DNA of 64,000 nucleotides from Saccharothrix carnea. GTDB taxonomy: Bacteria; Actinomycetota; Actinomycetes; Mycobacteriales; Pseudonocardiaceae. Positions 25,534 through 33,874 of this stretch are shown here, piece by piece (within the stretch, counting starts at the first letter, position 1; every line of letters begins with the position of its first letter). Location of the stretch: positions 1 to 64,000 of the forward strand of contig NZ_PYAX01000018.1 in assembly GCF_003014735.1 (NCBI RefSeq), read 5' to 3'. The translations under genes and the position numbers were made by a program. The notes under the pieces are model-generated. The model saw nothing but the letters and a program-made list of their open reading frames with translations. It searched no databases and was not told the origin of the DNA.

Positions 25534-25583
25534 TCCTGCCCGTGAACGCACACTGGACCGCGACCGGCGAAAGGGGTGGACAC

Positions 25584-26480
25584 ATGCCGGGCGGCAGGCT
25601 GACCGACGAAGACCGCCGTGACATCGCCTCGGGCCTGACCCACGGCTTGGGGTACGCCGAGATCGCGCGCCGGCTGGGCAGGCCGACGTCCACCATCACC
25701 CGCGAGGTCAGCCGCAACGGCGGCGCCCGCGACTACCGGGCCGACCGCGCCCACCTGGCCACGCGCCGACGTGCCCGCCGGCGCAAGACCGCCACGCCCG
25801 GGCCGCCCCCGGACGTCGTCGGCGCGGAGGGCCGCGACCCGGCGGCGGTGCTGGCCTTCGCCGAGGAGTTCGCCGAGCTGATGGTGCGGATGGGTCTACC
25901 GCGCATGGCCGCCCGCGTGCTGGCGAGCCTGGTCACGACCGATGCCGGCGCGCTGACGACGGCGGAACTGGTCGGCAGGCTGCGGGTGAGCCCCGCGTCG
26001 GTCTCCAAAGCCGTCGGCTACCTCGAAGGGCTGGACCTGCTGCGCCGCGAACGCGACGCCCGACGCCGCGAGAGGTACTTCATCGACGACGACGTGTGGC
26101 TGCGGACGTGGCTGACGAGCGCGCAGACCAACGCGGTGCTCGCCGACACGGTCCGGCGCGGCGTCGACGTCTTCGACCCCGCCACCCCCGCCGGCGCCCG
26201 GCTGGACCGCATGCGCCGGTTCTTCGGCCAACTCAGCGACGACATGTCCGGCGGGCCGGGCATGGTCGACGGTGACCTGGTGACCGTGCTGGCCGCGCTC
26301 GTCCGCGCCGTCACCCCGGAAGCCGCGGACCGGCTGGCGGCCGACCTCGGCTGGTCGCCGGACCGCGTCGCCGAGGCGTTGCGCGACGCCGGGACGCTGT
26401 GCGACGCCGTGCCGGTGATCCGCGCTACCGACTCGGGCGGCCGGGTCGATCACGCGGCTACCATGCCCGCATGGCCTTGA
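25584..26480 (+). CDS. HTH_38-MarR/GbsR fusion transcriptional regulator
   Basis: A 298-residue regulator with two DNA-binding parts. Residues 1-45 (LTDEDRRDIASGLTHGLGYA, EIARRLGRPTSTITREVSRN) match the HTH_38 domain otherwise seen at the N-terminus of IS30-type transposases. Residues about 85-230 form a GbsR/MarR-like winged helix (ELVGRLRVSPASVSKAVGYL, then a wing with RERYFIDDDVW). The start at ATG 25584 follows AAGGGG. It is divergent from the ABC exporter and overlaps the maltokinase-cap gene by 10 bases. It most likely represses the exporter. Confidence 0.8.
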   Translation: MPGGRLTDEDRRDIASGLTHGLGYAEIARRLGRPTSTITREVSRNGGARDYRADRAHLATRRRARRRKTATPGPPPDVVGAEGRDPAAVLAFAEEFAELMVRMGLPRMAARVLASLVTTDAGALTTAELVGRLRVSPASVSKAVGYLEGLDLLRRERDARRRERYFIDDDVWLRTWLTSAQTNAVLADTVRRGVDVFDPATPAGARLDRMRRFFGQLSDDMSGGPGMVDGDLVTVLAALVRAVTPEAADRLAADLGWSPDRVAEALRDAGTLCDAVPVIRATDSGGRVDHAATMPAWP

Positions 26481-27094
26481 TCCACCGCGCCACGCTGCGA
26501 CCGACGAAGCTCGAACTGCTGGCCGACTGGCTGCCCGACCGCGACTGGTACACCGGGCCGACCGGCGAGGTGCTGAGGGTGGCGGGCTACCGGTTCGACG
26601 ACCCGGCCGGCGCGGTCGGGATCGAGACGCTGCTCGTGCGGGTCGGCGACGGACCGGTGCACCAGGTGCCCCTCACCTACCGCGACGCGCCGCTGGACGG
26701 TGCCGACGACCGGCTGCTGGGCACCACCGAGCACTCGGTGCTGGGCAGGCGCTGGGTCTACGACGCGTCCGGCGACCCGGTGTACGCCGCGGCGCTCGCC
26801 ACCGCGATCCTCGCGAACACCGGCCAGGCCGAGGAGTTCGTGCAGCTCGACGACGGGCTCGAACGTCGCGAGCCCAGCATGGACGTCGCCGCGACCGGCG
26901 GCGCGGAGGTGCCCGTCGTGGGCACGATCGGGCGCGTGGTCGACGGCGACCCGACGTCGATCGTGACGGACACCGTCGAACTGGCCGTCCGCCGCCGCCT
27001 CGACACCGCGGGCGGGCTCACCGGCGCCCTCCTGACCGGGACGTGGCCCGGACAGGGGACACCGGTGCCGCTGGCCTCCGCGACGCTCCGCTGA
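26471..27094 (+). CDS. Maltokinase N-terminal cap-like domain protein
   Basis: A 207-residue protein that looks like a free-standing maltokinase N-terminal cap domain, with ATLRPTKLELLADWLPDRDW, RFDDPAGAVGIETLLVRVGD and LGTTEHSVLGRRWVYDA. In full maltokinases this cap precedes the kinase body, which is absent here. Stand-alone copies are common in actinobacteria and have no proven role. The start ATG 26471 lies inside the regulator gene (10-base overlap). The stop is 6 bases from the convergent oxidase gene. Confidence 0.75.
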   Translation: MALIHRATLRPTKLELLADWLPDRDWYTGPTGEVLRVAGYRFDDPAGAVGIETLLVRVGDGPVHQVPLTYRDAPLDGADDRLLGTTEHSVLGRRWVYDASGDPVYAAALATAILANTGQAEEFVQLDDGLERREPSMDVAATGGAEVPVVGTIGRVVDGDPTSIVTDTVELAVRRRLDTAGGLTGALLTGTWPGQGTPVPLASATLR

Positions 27095-27100
27095 CGCCGG

Positions 27101-28543
27101 TCAGTCCTTCCAGGGCATCTCGTCGCGCAGTCCCTCGTGGATCGCGTAGGCGTTCTTCACCGCCGCTTTGAGCGCGCCTTCGACCCACCGCCGGTGCCGC
27201 CGGTCGCACGCGTCGTTGGCGAACCACACCCGGTTCACCGGCCGGATCACGTCCTCGTAGAACGTCTCGCTCATCTCGAACGCCCGGAACAGCGGCCCGA
27301 TGCCGCACGCGAACCAGTCCAGCGCCCAATCCTTGTAGACGCCGAACTCGAAGGTGTCCCGCGCCTCCGGGTGGATCTTGACCAGGTCTTCGAGCGCCTG
27401 CATCACGCTCTCCTCGCCGGCCAGCGGCGTGTACGGCATGGAGTCCTGCTCCCAGCAGTACGACGCGATCATCACGCCCTTGCGGAACCGGGTGTCCTGG
27501 CCCGCCGGCGGGTAGACGATGTTGCGGATCGCCAGGTCGGTCACGGTGAGGCCGTGCGTGATGCCGTACGCGCTCTCCCACCACCGCTCGCTGAACTGCA
27601 TGAACAGCTTGTGGGCCCGGCCGTAGTAAGTGTTGCGGATGGCGTACCACTTGTCCGGGTCGAGCCCTTGGATCTCCATGTGCCGCAGGCTGGCGAACGG
27701 CACCGTGACGATGCACTCGTCCGCCGTGATCGTCTGGGTGCGACGCCCGGCGCGGTAGTGCACGCGCACCTCGCTGTCGGTCTGGTCGACACCGTGCACC
27801 AGGGCGCCGAGCCGGATGTCGTCCATCAGCATCGGCTCGAACGCGCGCGGCAGCGTGTCCGCACCGTCCACGATGTACACGAGGTGGCCGAACACGTCCT
27901 CGTAGAAGTGCGAGAACCACTCGACCAACGAGAAGTGGTAACGGCCCTCCAGGTTGAACAACGGCCCGAGCATGGCCAGCGCGCCGTCGCTGAGGCCGCG
28001 TTCCTTGAGGTAGCCGAGCAGCGTGTACCGGTCGTAGTCGGTCAGCAGCCGGTGCCAGGCCTTCGCCTCGTCCTCCTGCTCCATGATGTCGATCAACGGC
28101 TGCACGGTGTGCCGCAGCAGCTCGTGCGGCGCCTTGTCCGCCTCACCGGGCCGCAGGTCGAATGAGAACTGGTCGGCGCTGAAGTCGCGGCGCCGCACGC
28201 CCTTTCCCTGCAGGTACACGAACGTGTCCTCGTCGTACATGGGGAACGGCCTGGTGGCGAGCTTGAACTTCTCCTCGATCAACCAGGAGACCAGCGGGTG
28301 CTGTTGCGGGAATCGCATCGCGCCGAACTCGCCGTACATGTCGCCCGCGAAACCGCGGTGGGTGAGGATGCGCCCACCCAACCGGTTCTGGCCTTCGAGG
28401 ATGGTCACCTCGTGGCCCGCGTCCTTGAGCAGCATGGCCGCGGTGAGCCCCGCCATCCCGGCGCCGACGACCACGATCCGGCGCCGTGGCGCGGAACTGT
28501 CCGGCAAACCGTCCCTGAGCAGGTCCAGAACGTCCAAAGTCAT
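27101..28543 (-). CDS. Flavin monoamine/L-amino acid oxidase family protein
   Basis: A 480-residue FAD enzyme. The dinucleotide fold is IVVVGAGMAGLTAAMLL near residue 25, followed by EGQNRLGGRILTHR. The substrate side includes GEFGAMRFP, the segment DECIVTVPFASLRHMEIQGL, and a C-terminal region with Trp-rich motifs. The family oxidises primary amines or L-amino acids to imines with production of hydrogen peroxide. The ATG at 28543 follows GAGGTGG by 6 bases. No secretion signal is seen. The substrate is unknown. Confidence 0.82.
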   Translation of the reverse strand: MTLDVLDLLRDGLPDSSAPRRRIVVVGAGMAGLTAAMLLKDAGHEVTILEGQNRLGGRILTHRGFAGDMYGEFGAMRFPQQHPLVSWLIEEKFKLATRPFPMYDEDTFVYLQGKGVRRRDFSADQFSFDLRPGEADKAPHELLRHTVQPLIDIMEQEDEAKAWHRLLTDYDRYTLLGYLKERGLSDGALAMLGPLFNLEGRYHFSLVEWFSHFYEDVFGHLVYIVDGADTLPRAFEPMLMDDIRLGALVHGVDQTDSEVRVHYRAGRRTQTITADECIVTVPFASLRHMEIQGLDPDKWYAIRNTYYGRAHKLFMQFSERWWESAYGITHGLTVTDLAIRNIVYPPAGQDTRFRKGVMIASYCWEQDSMPYTPLAGEESVMQALEDLVKIHPEARDTFEFGVYKDWALDWFACGIGPLFRAFEMSETFYEDVIRPVNRVWFANDACDRRHRRWVEGALKAAVKNAYAIHEGLRDEMPWKD

Positions 28544-28781
28544 CAGTGCCCACCTCACACCCGATCGAAACCCGCGGTCCGTGCCGCGGACTGTGCCGAC
28601 AGCGGAGGTGGCCACCCTCGAAGTTCGACCGTACTCGGCCGCAAACCGGTGGCCAACGCCCTGATGGGGTGAGGCGAATTGTCGCCGAATGCACTGGGCC
28701 AGGCCGGGAAAACGCAGAAGTGCGGATCCACCGGACGCCGGCAGGCGGCCGAACGGGGCGGTCCGTCCACCTCTCGGGTGG

Positions 28782-29297
28782 CTATTCCGACGAAGTGCGG
28801 ACCCGCTGGGCCAACACCTGCCCCGGCCACTCCCCCACCGTGAACGGCTCGGTCGGCTCGAACCCGTTGCGGCGGTAGTAGTCGACCAGCCTGCCCTCGG
28901 AACCGGCGTAGCAGTCGACCCGCAGCAGCCCCACTCCGGCGCGGCGCGTTTCCTCGCGGGCGTGTGCCAGGAGCGCGCTGCCGACGCCCAACCCGGCGTA
29001 TGACCGCGACGTCACCAGCAGGGTCACGTACCGCTCCGGCTCGGCGGCCGGCTGGACGTAGTGGGGCGGAGCGGGCGCGAGCGTCATCGCACCCGCGGGC
29101 GTGCCGTCGACCTCGGCGATCCAGGCCGTGCCCTCGCGGATCTTCTCGGCGATGCCCTCGACCCGACCGGGCTGGTCGGAGAACGGCTCGCTGCCCCACT
29201 GGCCCGTGCGACCGGAGGCGTCCAGCCAGGCCACCGCGCCGTCCAGCATCGCCATGATCGCGGGCAGGTCGTCCAGGTCCCCTTCTCTGATCCGCAC
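28782..29297 (-). CDS. GNAT family N-acetyltransferase
   Basis: A 171-residue GNAT protein with VTLLVTSRSYAGLGVGSALL (acetyl-CoA site) and VDYYRRNGFEPTEPF (C-terminal beta-bulge region). It starts at GTG 29297 with no good SD sequence, so the start is less certain than the identity. It stands between the amine oxidase and LEG1-like genes on the same strand. The substrate is unknown. Confidence 0.8.
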   Translation of the reverse strand: MRIREGDLDDLPAIMAMLDGAVAWLDASGRTGQWGSEPFSDQPGRVEGIAEKIREGTAWIAEVDGTPAGAMTLAPAPPHYVQPAAEPERYVTLLVTSRSYAGLGVGSALLAHAREETRRAGVGLLRVDCYAGSEGRLVDYYRRNGFEPTEPFTVGEWPGQVLAQRVRTSSE

Positions 29298-29388
29298 CCG
29301 TGCACGGTAGCCCGGACCGGTCAGCCTCGACCCGGGTGGCACGAGGTCGTCGAGCGGATGCGGCCGACGTGACCGCGGGGCAGGTCGC

Positions 29389-30330
29389 TCAGGGGCGCAG
29401 CAGGTAGCGGAGGAGTGCGCGGCGCTCGGCGGCGTTGGCGGGCCTCGGGTCGAAGACCGCGTCGAGCAGCGGCAGCACCCGGTCGCGGGCTTCGCGGGTG
29501 CGCATGATCCGCTTCCACAGCAGCAGGTTGACGTGGTAGCGCCACCTCGGGGTGTCCGCCAGCCGCAGGACGTTGACGACGTTGCCGCGGGCCCTCGCCG
29601 GCAGGGCGTGGACGTCCTCGGGCGTGACGAGCAACGACTCGGGCAGCACGTCGAGGCCGTGGGCGGTCATGGAGGCGAAGTCGGTCCGCCAGGCCGCGGC
29701 CCACAGGTAGTCGACCATCCGGCACCAGCCGCGCAGGAAGGTGACCTCCAGGTCGGGCCAGGGTTCGGTGTCGACGTCGGCGAGCGCGTCGACCACCACG
29801 TCCAGGCACGTCTTGTGCGCCTTCCACAGCGCGCGGCGCACCAGCTCGGGCTCCGCCGCCTCGCTCCCGCTCACCAGCGTGAAGTAGGCACGCCAGTCGG
29901 CCACCGCGCCGACGAGCTCCGCCGGCACGACGCCGCCCGTCACGTACCGGAACCGGGAGGCGGCCGGCGGGTCGGCGACCGGCAGGGGCGGCACCACCCC
30001 GACGTCGGCGGCGGCCAGCCACGGGATGGCGCAGAGCGTGTAGTTGCCGTAGCCCCACGGCGCGTCGGGGTCGATCCGCCCGTCGCACCGGGCGTCGGCG
30101 CCGAGCCGCCCGGTGCGGAGCTGCCACTGGTGCTGGAACATCAACCCCCACAACGGGTTGTGCCGGTTGTCGGCGCCGAACCGGTCCGCCGGGTTGGTGT
30201 TGCCGATCATCAGCCGGTAGGCGGCCATCCGCTGCTCGAAGCGGAACGGGTCGAACGTCCCCGCCGGGTCCGCGGCCGTCGTCCAGACCGGGTAGAGGTC
30301 CAGGGCGGCCAGCTCCTCGGGGTGGGCCAT
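29389..30330 (-). CDS. LEG1-like (DUF781) protein
   Basis: A 313-residue protein that resembles the LEG1 (liver-enriched gene 1) family best known in vertebrates. The recognisable block is NPLWGLMFQHQWQLRTGRL near residue 57, followed by GYGNYTLCAIPWLAAADVGV. In animal LEG1 the same order occurs: NxxWGLPLQ, W, SGRL, then a C-containing segment and PFLAA. Unlike the animal proteins it has no signal peptide. Bacterial members have no assigned function. The ATG at 30330 has GGAG about 10 bases upstream. The call rests on motif memory. Confidence 0.65.
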   Translation of the reverse strand: MAHPEELAALDLYPVWTTAADPAGTFDPFRFEQRMAAYRLMIGNTNPADRFGADNRHNPLWGLMFQHQWQLRTGRLGADARCDGRIDPDAPWGYGNYTLCAIPWLAAADVGVVPPLPVADPPAASRFRYVTGGVVPAELVGAVADWRAYFTLVSGSEAAEPELVRRALWKAHKTCLDVVVDALADVDTEPWPDLEVTFLRGWCRMVDYLWAAAWRTDFASMTAHGLDVLPESLLVTPEDVHALPARARGNVVNVLRLADTPRWRYHVNLLLWKRIMRTREARDRVLPLLDAVFDPRPANAAERRALLRYLLRP

Positions 30331-30559
30331 GACCCGGATTCTCCGCAGGGCCTGAGCCGGATGTCCACCAAGTGGGCGCCGATTCGCCGCACTGTCACTC
30401 CTCCGGGGTTGGGTTCTCTCATTCGGGTTCCGCTTTCGGCGGTTCAACCACAGCGAGTAGGTGCCCAGCACGGCTCATCACCGGATCGTGTCCTGGCGCG
30501 CCGGGTGCACGAGGAGTGAGGTGGTGGTCACCCGCCGAGAGTGGAAGGGGGTGGTCCCG

Positions 30560-31717
30560 GTGATCGACAAAGCCGCTTTCGAGGCCCTGAAGTTCGAGGG
30601 CGACCCGCTCGCCGACGCCGTGATCGCCGATCTGGTCGCCACGGGACGGGTCGGCCTGGTCAACGAGGTGCTGGAGCACTTCCGCGCCAACGACCAGCCC
30701 ATCCCCGAACAGCTGCCGGAGTCGGTGCGCGAGTTCCTGGTCGCCACCGACAACCCGCCGGCGTGGGTGGATCCCGACCGGGTGGCGCGGGCGTACGAGT
30801 TCTTCGTCGACGACGGCGTGCACGTCGCCTCGGTGCTCACCTTCGGCTCGATGGTGAACTGCTACGCCCAGCCCCGCGCGTCCCGGGTGCTCACCCTGAC
30901 CCACGGCCTGAACCAACCGCACCGGCGGCTGTCGGAGACGTCGCAGTTCGTGGTGGACATGATGGGCCGCGACGCGTTCGGCTCGGGCGGGAGGTTCGTG
31001 CCGACGATCCAGAAGACGCGCCTCATCCACGCCGCCGTGCGCCACTTCCTCACCGCGTCGGGTCGCTGGGACGTCGCCGCCGACGGCGTGCCGGTGTGCC
31101 GGCAGGACATGGCCGGCACCCTGCTCATCTTCTCCATCCAGGTGATCGAGGGCATGCGCCGCATCGGCATCTCCGTCACCGAACAGGAGGCGGAGGACTA
31201 CTACTACGTCTGGCGGGCCACGGGTGACATGCTCGGCATCCCCGTCGACGCCATGCCGGAGTCCCTCCACGACGCGCGCGAGCTGAGCGCCACGGTGGTC
31301 CAGGCCGCCTACGGCCCGTCCCCGGACGGGGTGGTGCTCACCCGGCACCTGCTCGACCTGTACGAGAAGCTGTTCCCCGGCAAGGTCTTCGACGGCATCG
31401 TCGCCGCCATGGTCCGCCAGGTGGTCGACCCGGAGGTCGCCGACTGGATGCAGGTCCCGAACTCGCACGCCTGGAACCGCGTGGTCGACGCCGGCACCCG
31501 CCTGGTGCGGGCGCTCGAACGTTCCGAGGACAACAGCGCCCTGGCCACCACCATCCTCGACCGCGCCGGCGCACTGCTGTTCGGCGGCAGCGTCCGCACC
31601 CTGACCAACGGCCAGTCGACCACCCTGGAGATCCCCGCCGACCTGCGTGAACGCTGGGAAGCCACCGGTCGGTCGCCCCTGCCCACCGAGGGGAAGCCGC
31701 CGGCTGAAGCGCGGTGA
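30560..31717 (+). CDS. Oxygenase MpaB/latex-clearing-protein family (DUF2236)
   Basis: A 385-residue protein of the DUF2236/MpaB family, which includes haem-dependent Lcp rubber oxygenases. Visible family blocks are ASVLTFGSMVNCYAQPRA, TGRVGLVNEVLEHFRANDQP near the start, TIQKTRLIHAAVRHFL with candidate haem-pocket His, and DMAGTLLIFSIQVIEGM. The GTG at 30560 is 8 bases after AAGGGGG. No Tat signal is visible, unlike secreted Lcp, so an intracellular substrate is more likely. It diverges from the LEG1-like gene. Confidence 0.8.
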   Translation: MIDKAAFEALKFEGDPLADAVIADLVATGRVGLVNEVLEHFRANDQPIPEQLPESVREFLVATDNPPAWVDPDRVARAYEFFVDDGVHVASVLTFGSMVNCYAQPRASRVLTLTHGLNQPHRRLSETSQFVVDMMGRDAFGSGGRFVPTIQKTRLIHAAVRHFLTASGRWDVAADGVPVCRQDMAGTLLIFSIQVIEGMRRIGISVTEQEAEDYYYVWRATGDMLGIPVDAMPESLHDARELSATVVQAAYGPSPDGVVLTRHLLDLYEKLFPGKVFDGIVAAMVRQVVDPEVADWMQVPNSHAWNRVVDAGTRLVRALERSEDNSALATTILDRAGALLFGGSVRTLTNGQSTTLEIPADLRERWEATGRSPLPTEGKPPAEAR

Positions 31718-31909
31718 GCGATCACGCGGCCCGCCAATCCGCCGAAATCGGGGGTGAGCAATGCTCAAGACAATTTGCCAACGTGAATTTCAGCAGATCT
31801 TGTAACTCACCGAAAGCGTCGCGCGAACAAACCGTCGAACAGGGTGCGCAACCAGCGGCGAGAGCCGCACAAATGCGGTCCACCAGGGGCGGGAAGCGAG
31901 CAGCGGCGA

Positions 31910-33874
31910 ATGCGGAACGGGCTCATCAGGGTTTACGGCACCGAAGGTGACCGCACCTTCCAGGTGGAGTTCGCCCTCCAGGAGGGCGCCGAGTGGCGTA
32001 CCTTGGCGTTGGAGTCCAGTACCCTTCCGTCCGATCTCGACGACTACCCCGACCTCGGCGATCCAGGCGGCGACAGCGCGGTGGACATGATTTTTGCTCA
32101 TGTTGACGGCAAGGCGGAATCGGCCGGATTCGGCGCGGTCGGGCGTTTCCTGCACGACCTCGTCTTCAAGGAGAAAATCAGCAGGCAGTGGCTGGACGTG
32201 ATCGCCACCGAAGGCGGTTTGCGCACCTATCTGCTGATCGAGCAGCCGGAATTGCGGTCGTTGCCGTGGGAACTGATGTGCGACGGCGATGACATCCACC
32301 TGGCACGGGTCGAGAGGGCGCCGATCCTGCGGGTCGACCGATTACCGGACGGCGACTGGACCGAGGTCGAGGACCTGCCGCTGCCCCTCCGCGTCCTGGT
32401 CGTGGTCGGCCAGGAGGACGACGACGAGCGGATCGGCGCCGTCACCGAGGTCCGGGCGATCAAGGAAGGTCTGGCCAAGGCGCGCGGCCGGTTGGAGGCG
32501 CAGTTCCTCATCGCGCCGCGGTGGCAGGACGTGAAGCTGGCGTACCAGCGGTTGCGCCCCGACGTGCTGCACTTCATCGGCCACGCCACCACGCACGACG
32601 GCGAGCCGGAACTGCTGCTGCACCCGGCGGGCTCCGACACCAAGGACGACGGCATCACGGCTCGCGACATCCGGGAACTGCGCCCCGCACCGCGGCTCGC
32701 GATCCTCAACGCCTGCCGACCCGCCTCGTCCCGGGAACACCGGTCGCTGGCCGGGGCGTTCCTCGAATCGAACCTGCGCGGTCCGGGAGCGCTCGCCGTC
32801 ATCGGGATGCAGGGCGACATCAGGGGCAAGGCCGCCGCCCTGTTCGCCCGCTCGCTCTACCGCGACCTGGCCCGACACGTCCCGCTCGACGTCGCGGTCA
32901 CCAGGGCACGCGACGAGGTGTACACGCACGCGGACGGGCGAAGTGGCCGCCGCGACTGGTTCCTGCCCGAGCTGACCGTGCGCAGGGCCGTCGAACGGGT
33001 CCTGAGCGCACCGCTACCCGTGCCGAAGCACGAGGTCACCGAACTGGAGGGCCGGCTCCACTCGAACATCGCGCAGTTCGTGGACCGGGAGGAAGAACGG
33101 CTCCAGGTGACCGACCGGATCGTCGGGTTCATGACCGACGAACCGACGAAAGTCCTGCTGATCCAAGGCGAGTCACGCGTGGGCAAGAGCCTGCTCGTGG
33201 ACTGGACCCGCCGGTGGTGCGCCTTGCGCGGCCGCCGGGTCAAGTACGTCGACCTGAAGGGCAGGCGCACGCTGGGCCTGGTCGACACGCTCGACGCCAT
33301 CGCCGGGAAGAGCGACGACATCGAGTCGATCGCACCGGGCGCCGACGCCGGGCTGGCCCGGTTCACCGACCGGTTGTCCCGCTTCGACGAGTCGTCGCAG
33401 GGCAGGCACCCGGGTTCCCCGGAGACGCTGCGCGGGCTGTTCGACGCGCTGATCGACGCCATGCGCCAATCCGCCGAGGACGCGCCGCTCGTGCTGATCC
33501 TCGACCACGTGGAGAACGTGGTGGGCGGGGTGCTCCACGGGATCCTGCGCCCGATGCTGATCGATCGGGCTCTCGACGGCGCGCTGCCCGACGTCCGGCT
33601 GGTGCTCGTCACGGACACGGGGCACGCCGGGTACGCGCAGCTGAGGCGAGGTGTCGACCGGGCGGATTCCGTCGACGTCCGGCGCTTCGCCGCCGCAGAT
33701 TTCGTCTCCCTGGTCGAAGACGCCGTGCACAAGCTCGAACTGCGGTTCGCCCCGCACGTGGAGCGGATCGCGGCAGGCTGGATCGACGGGCTCGGCCGTG
33801 TTCCGTGGCTGCCCGAGCAGCTGATCCACACCACGGACGCCCTGCGGTTGATCGACGCCGGGAGGACCTCGTGA
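31910..33874 (+). CDS. CHAT-domain protease with C-terminal P-loop NTPase
   Basis: A 654-residue protein and the first gene of the four-gene protease operon. Residues about 95-360 are a CHAT (caspase-HetF associated) domain. The catalytic His225 lies in VLHFIGHATTHDGEP and the catalytic Cys269 in LAILNACRPASS, with the upstream LRSLPWELMCDG block, so it should be an active clan CD cysteine protease. Residues about 385-654 are a P-loop NTPase (Walker A QGESRVGKS at 419-427, Walker B PLVLILDHVENV with Asp532). Clan CD enzymes commonly cut after a specific P1 residue. No signal peptide is seen. ATG 31910 is preferred over GTG 31844 because the conserved fold begins there. It overlaps the next gene by GTGA. 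Confidence 0.85.
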   Translation: MRNGLIRVYGTEGDRTFQVEFALQEGAEWRTLALESSTLPSDLDDYPDLGDPGGDSAVDMIFAHVDGKAESAGFGAVGRFLHDLVFKEKISRQWLDVIATEGGLRTYLLIEQPELRSLPWELMCDGDDIHLARVERAPILRVDRLPDGDWTEVEDLPLPLRVLVVVGQEDDDERIGAVTEVRAIKEGLAKARGRLEAQFLIAPRWQDVKLAYQRLRPDVLHFIGHATTHDGEPELLLHPAGSDTKDDGITARDIRELRPAPRLAILNACRPASSREHRSLAGAFLESNLRGPGALAVIGMQGDIRGKAAALFARSLYRDLARHVPLDVAVTRARDEVYTHADGRSGRRDWFLPELTVRRAVERVLSAPLPVPKHEVTELEGRLHSNIAQFVDREEERLQVTDRIVGFMTDEPTKVLLIQGESRVGKSLLVDWTRRWCALRGRRVKYVDLKGRRTLGLVDTLDAIAGKSDDIESIAPGADAGLARFTDRLSRFDESSQGRHPGSPETLRGLFDALIDAMRQSAEDAPLVLILDHVENVVGGVLHGILRPMLIDRALDGALPDVRLVLVTDTGHAGYAQLRRGVDRADSVDVRRFAAADFVSLVEDAVHKLELRFAPHVERIAAGWIDGLGRVPWLPEQLIHTTDALRLIDAGRTS

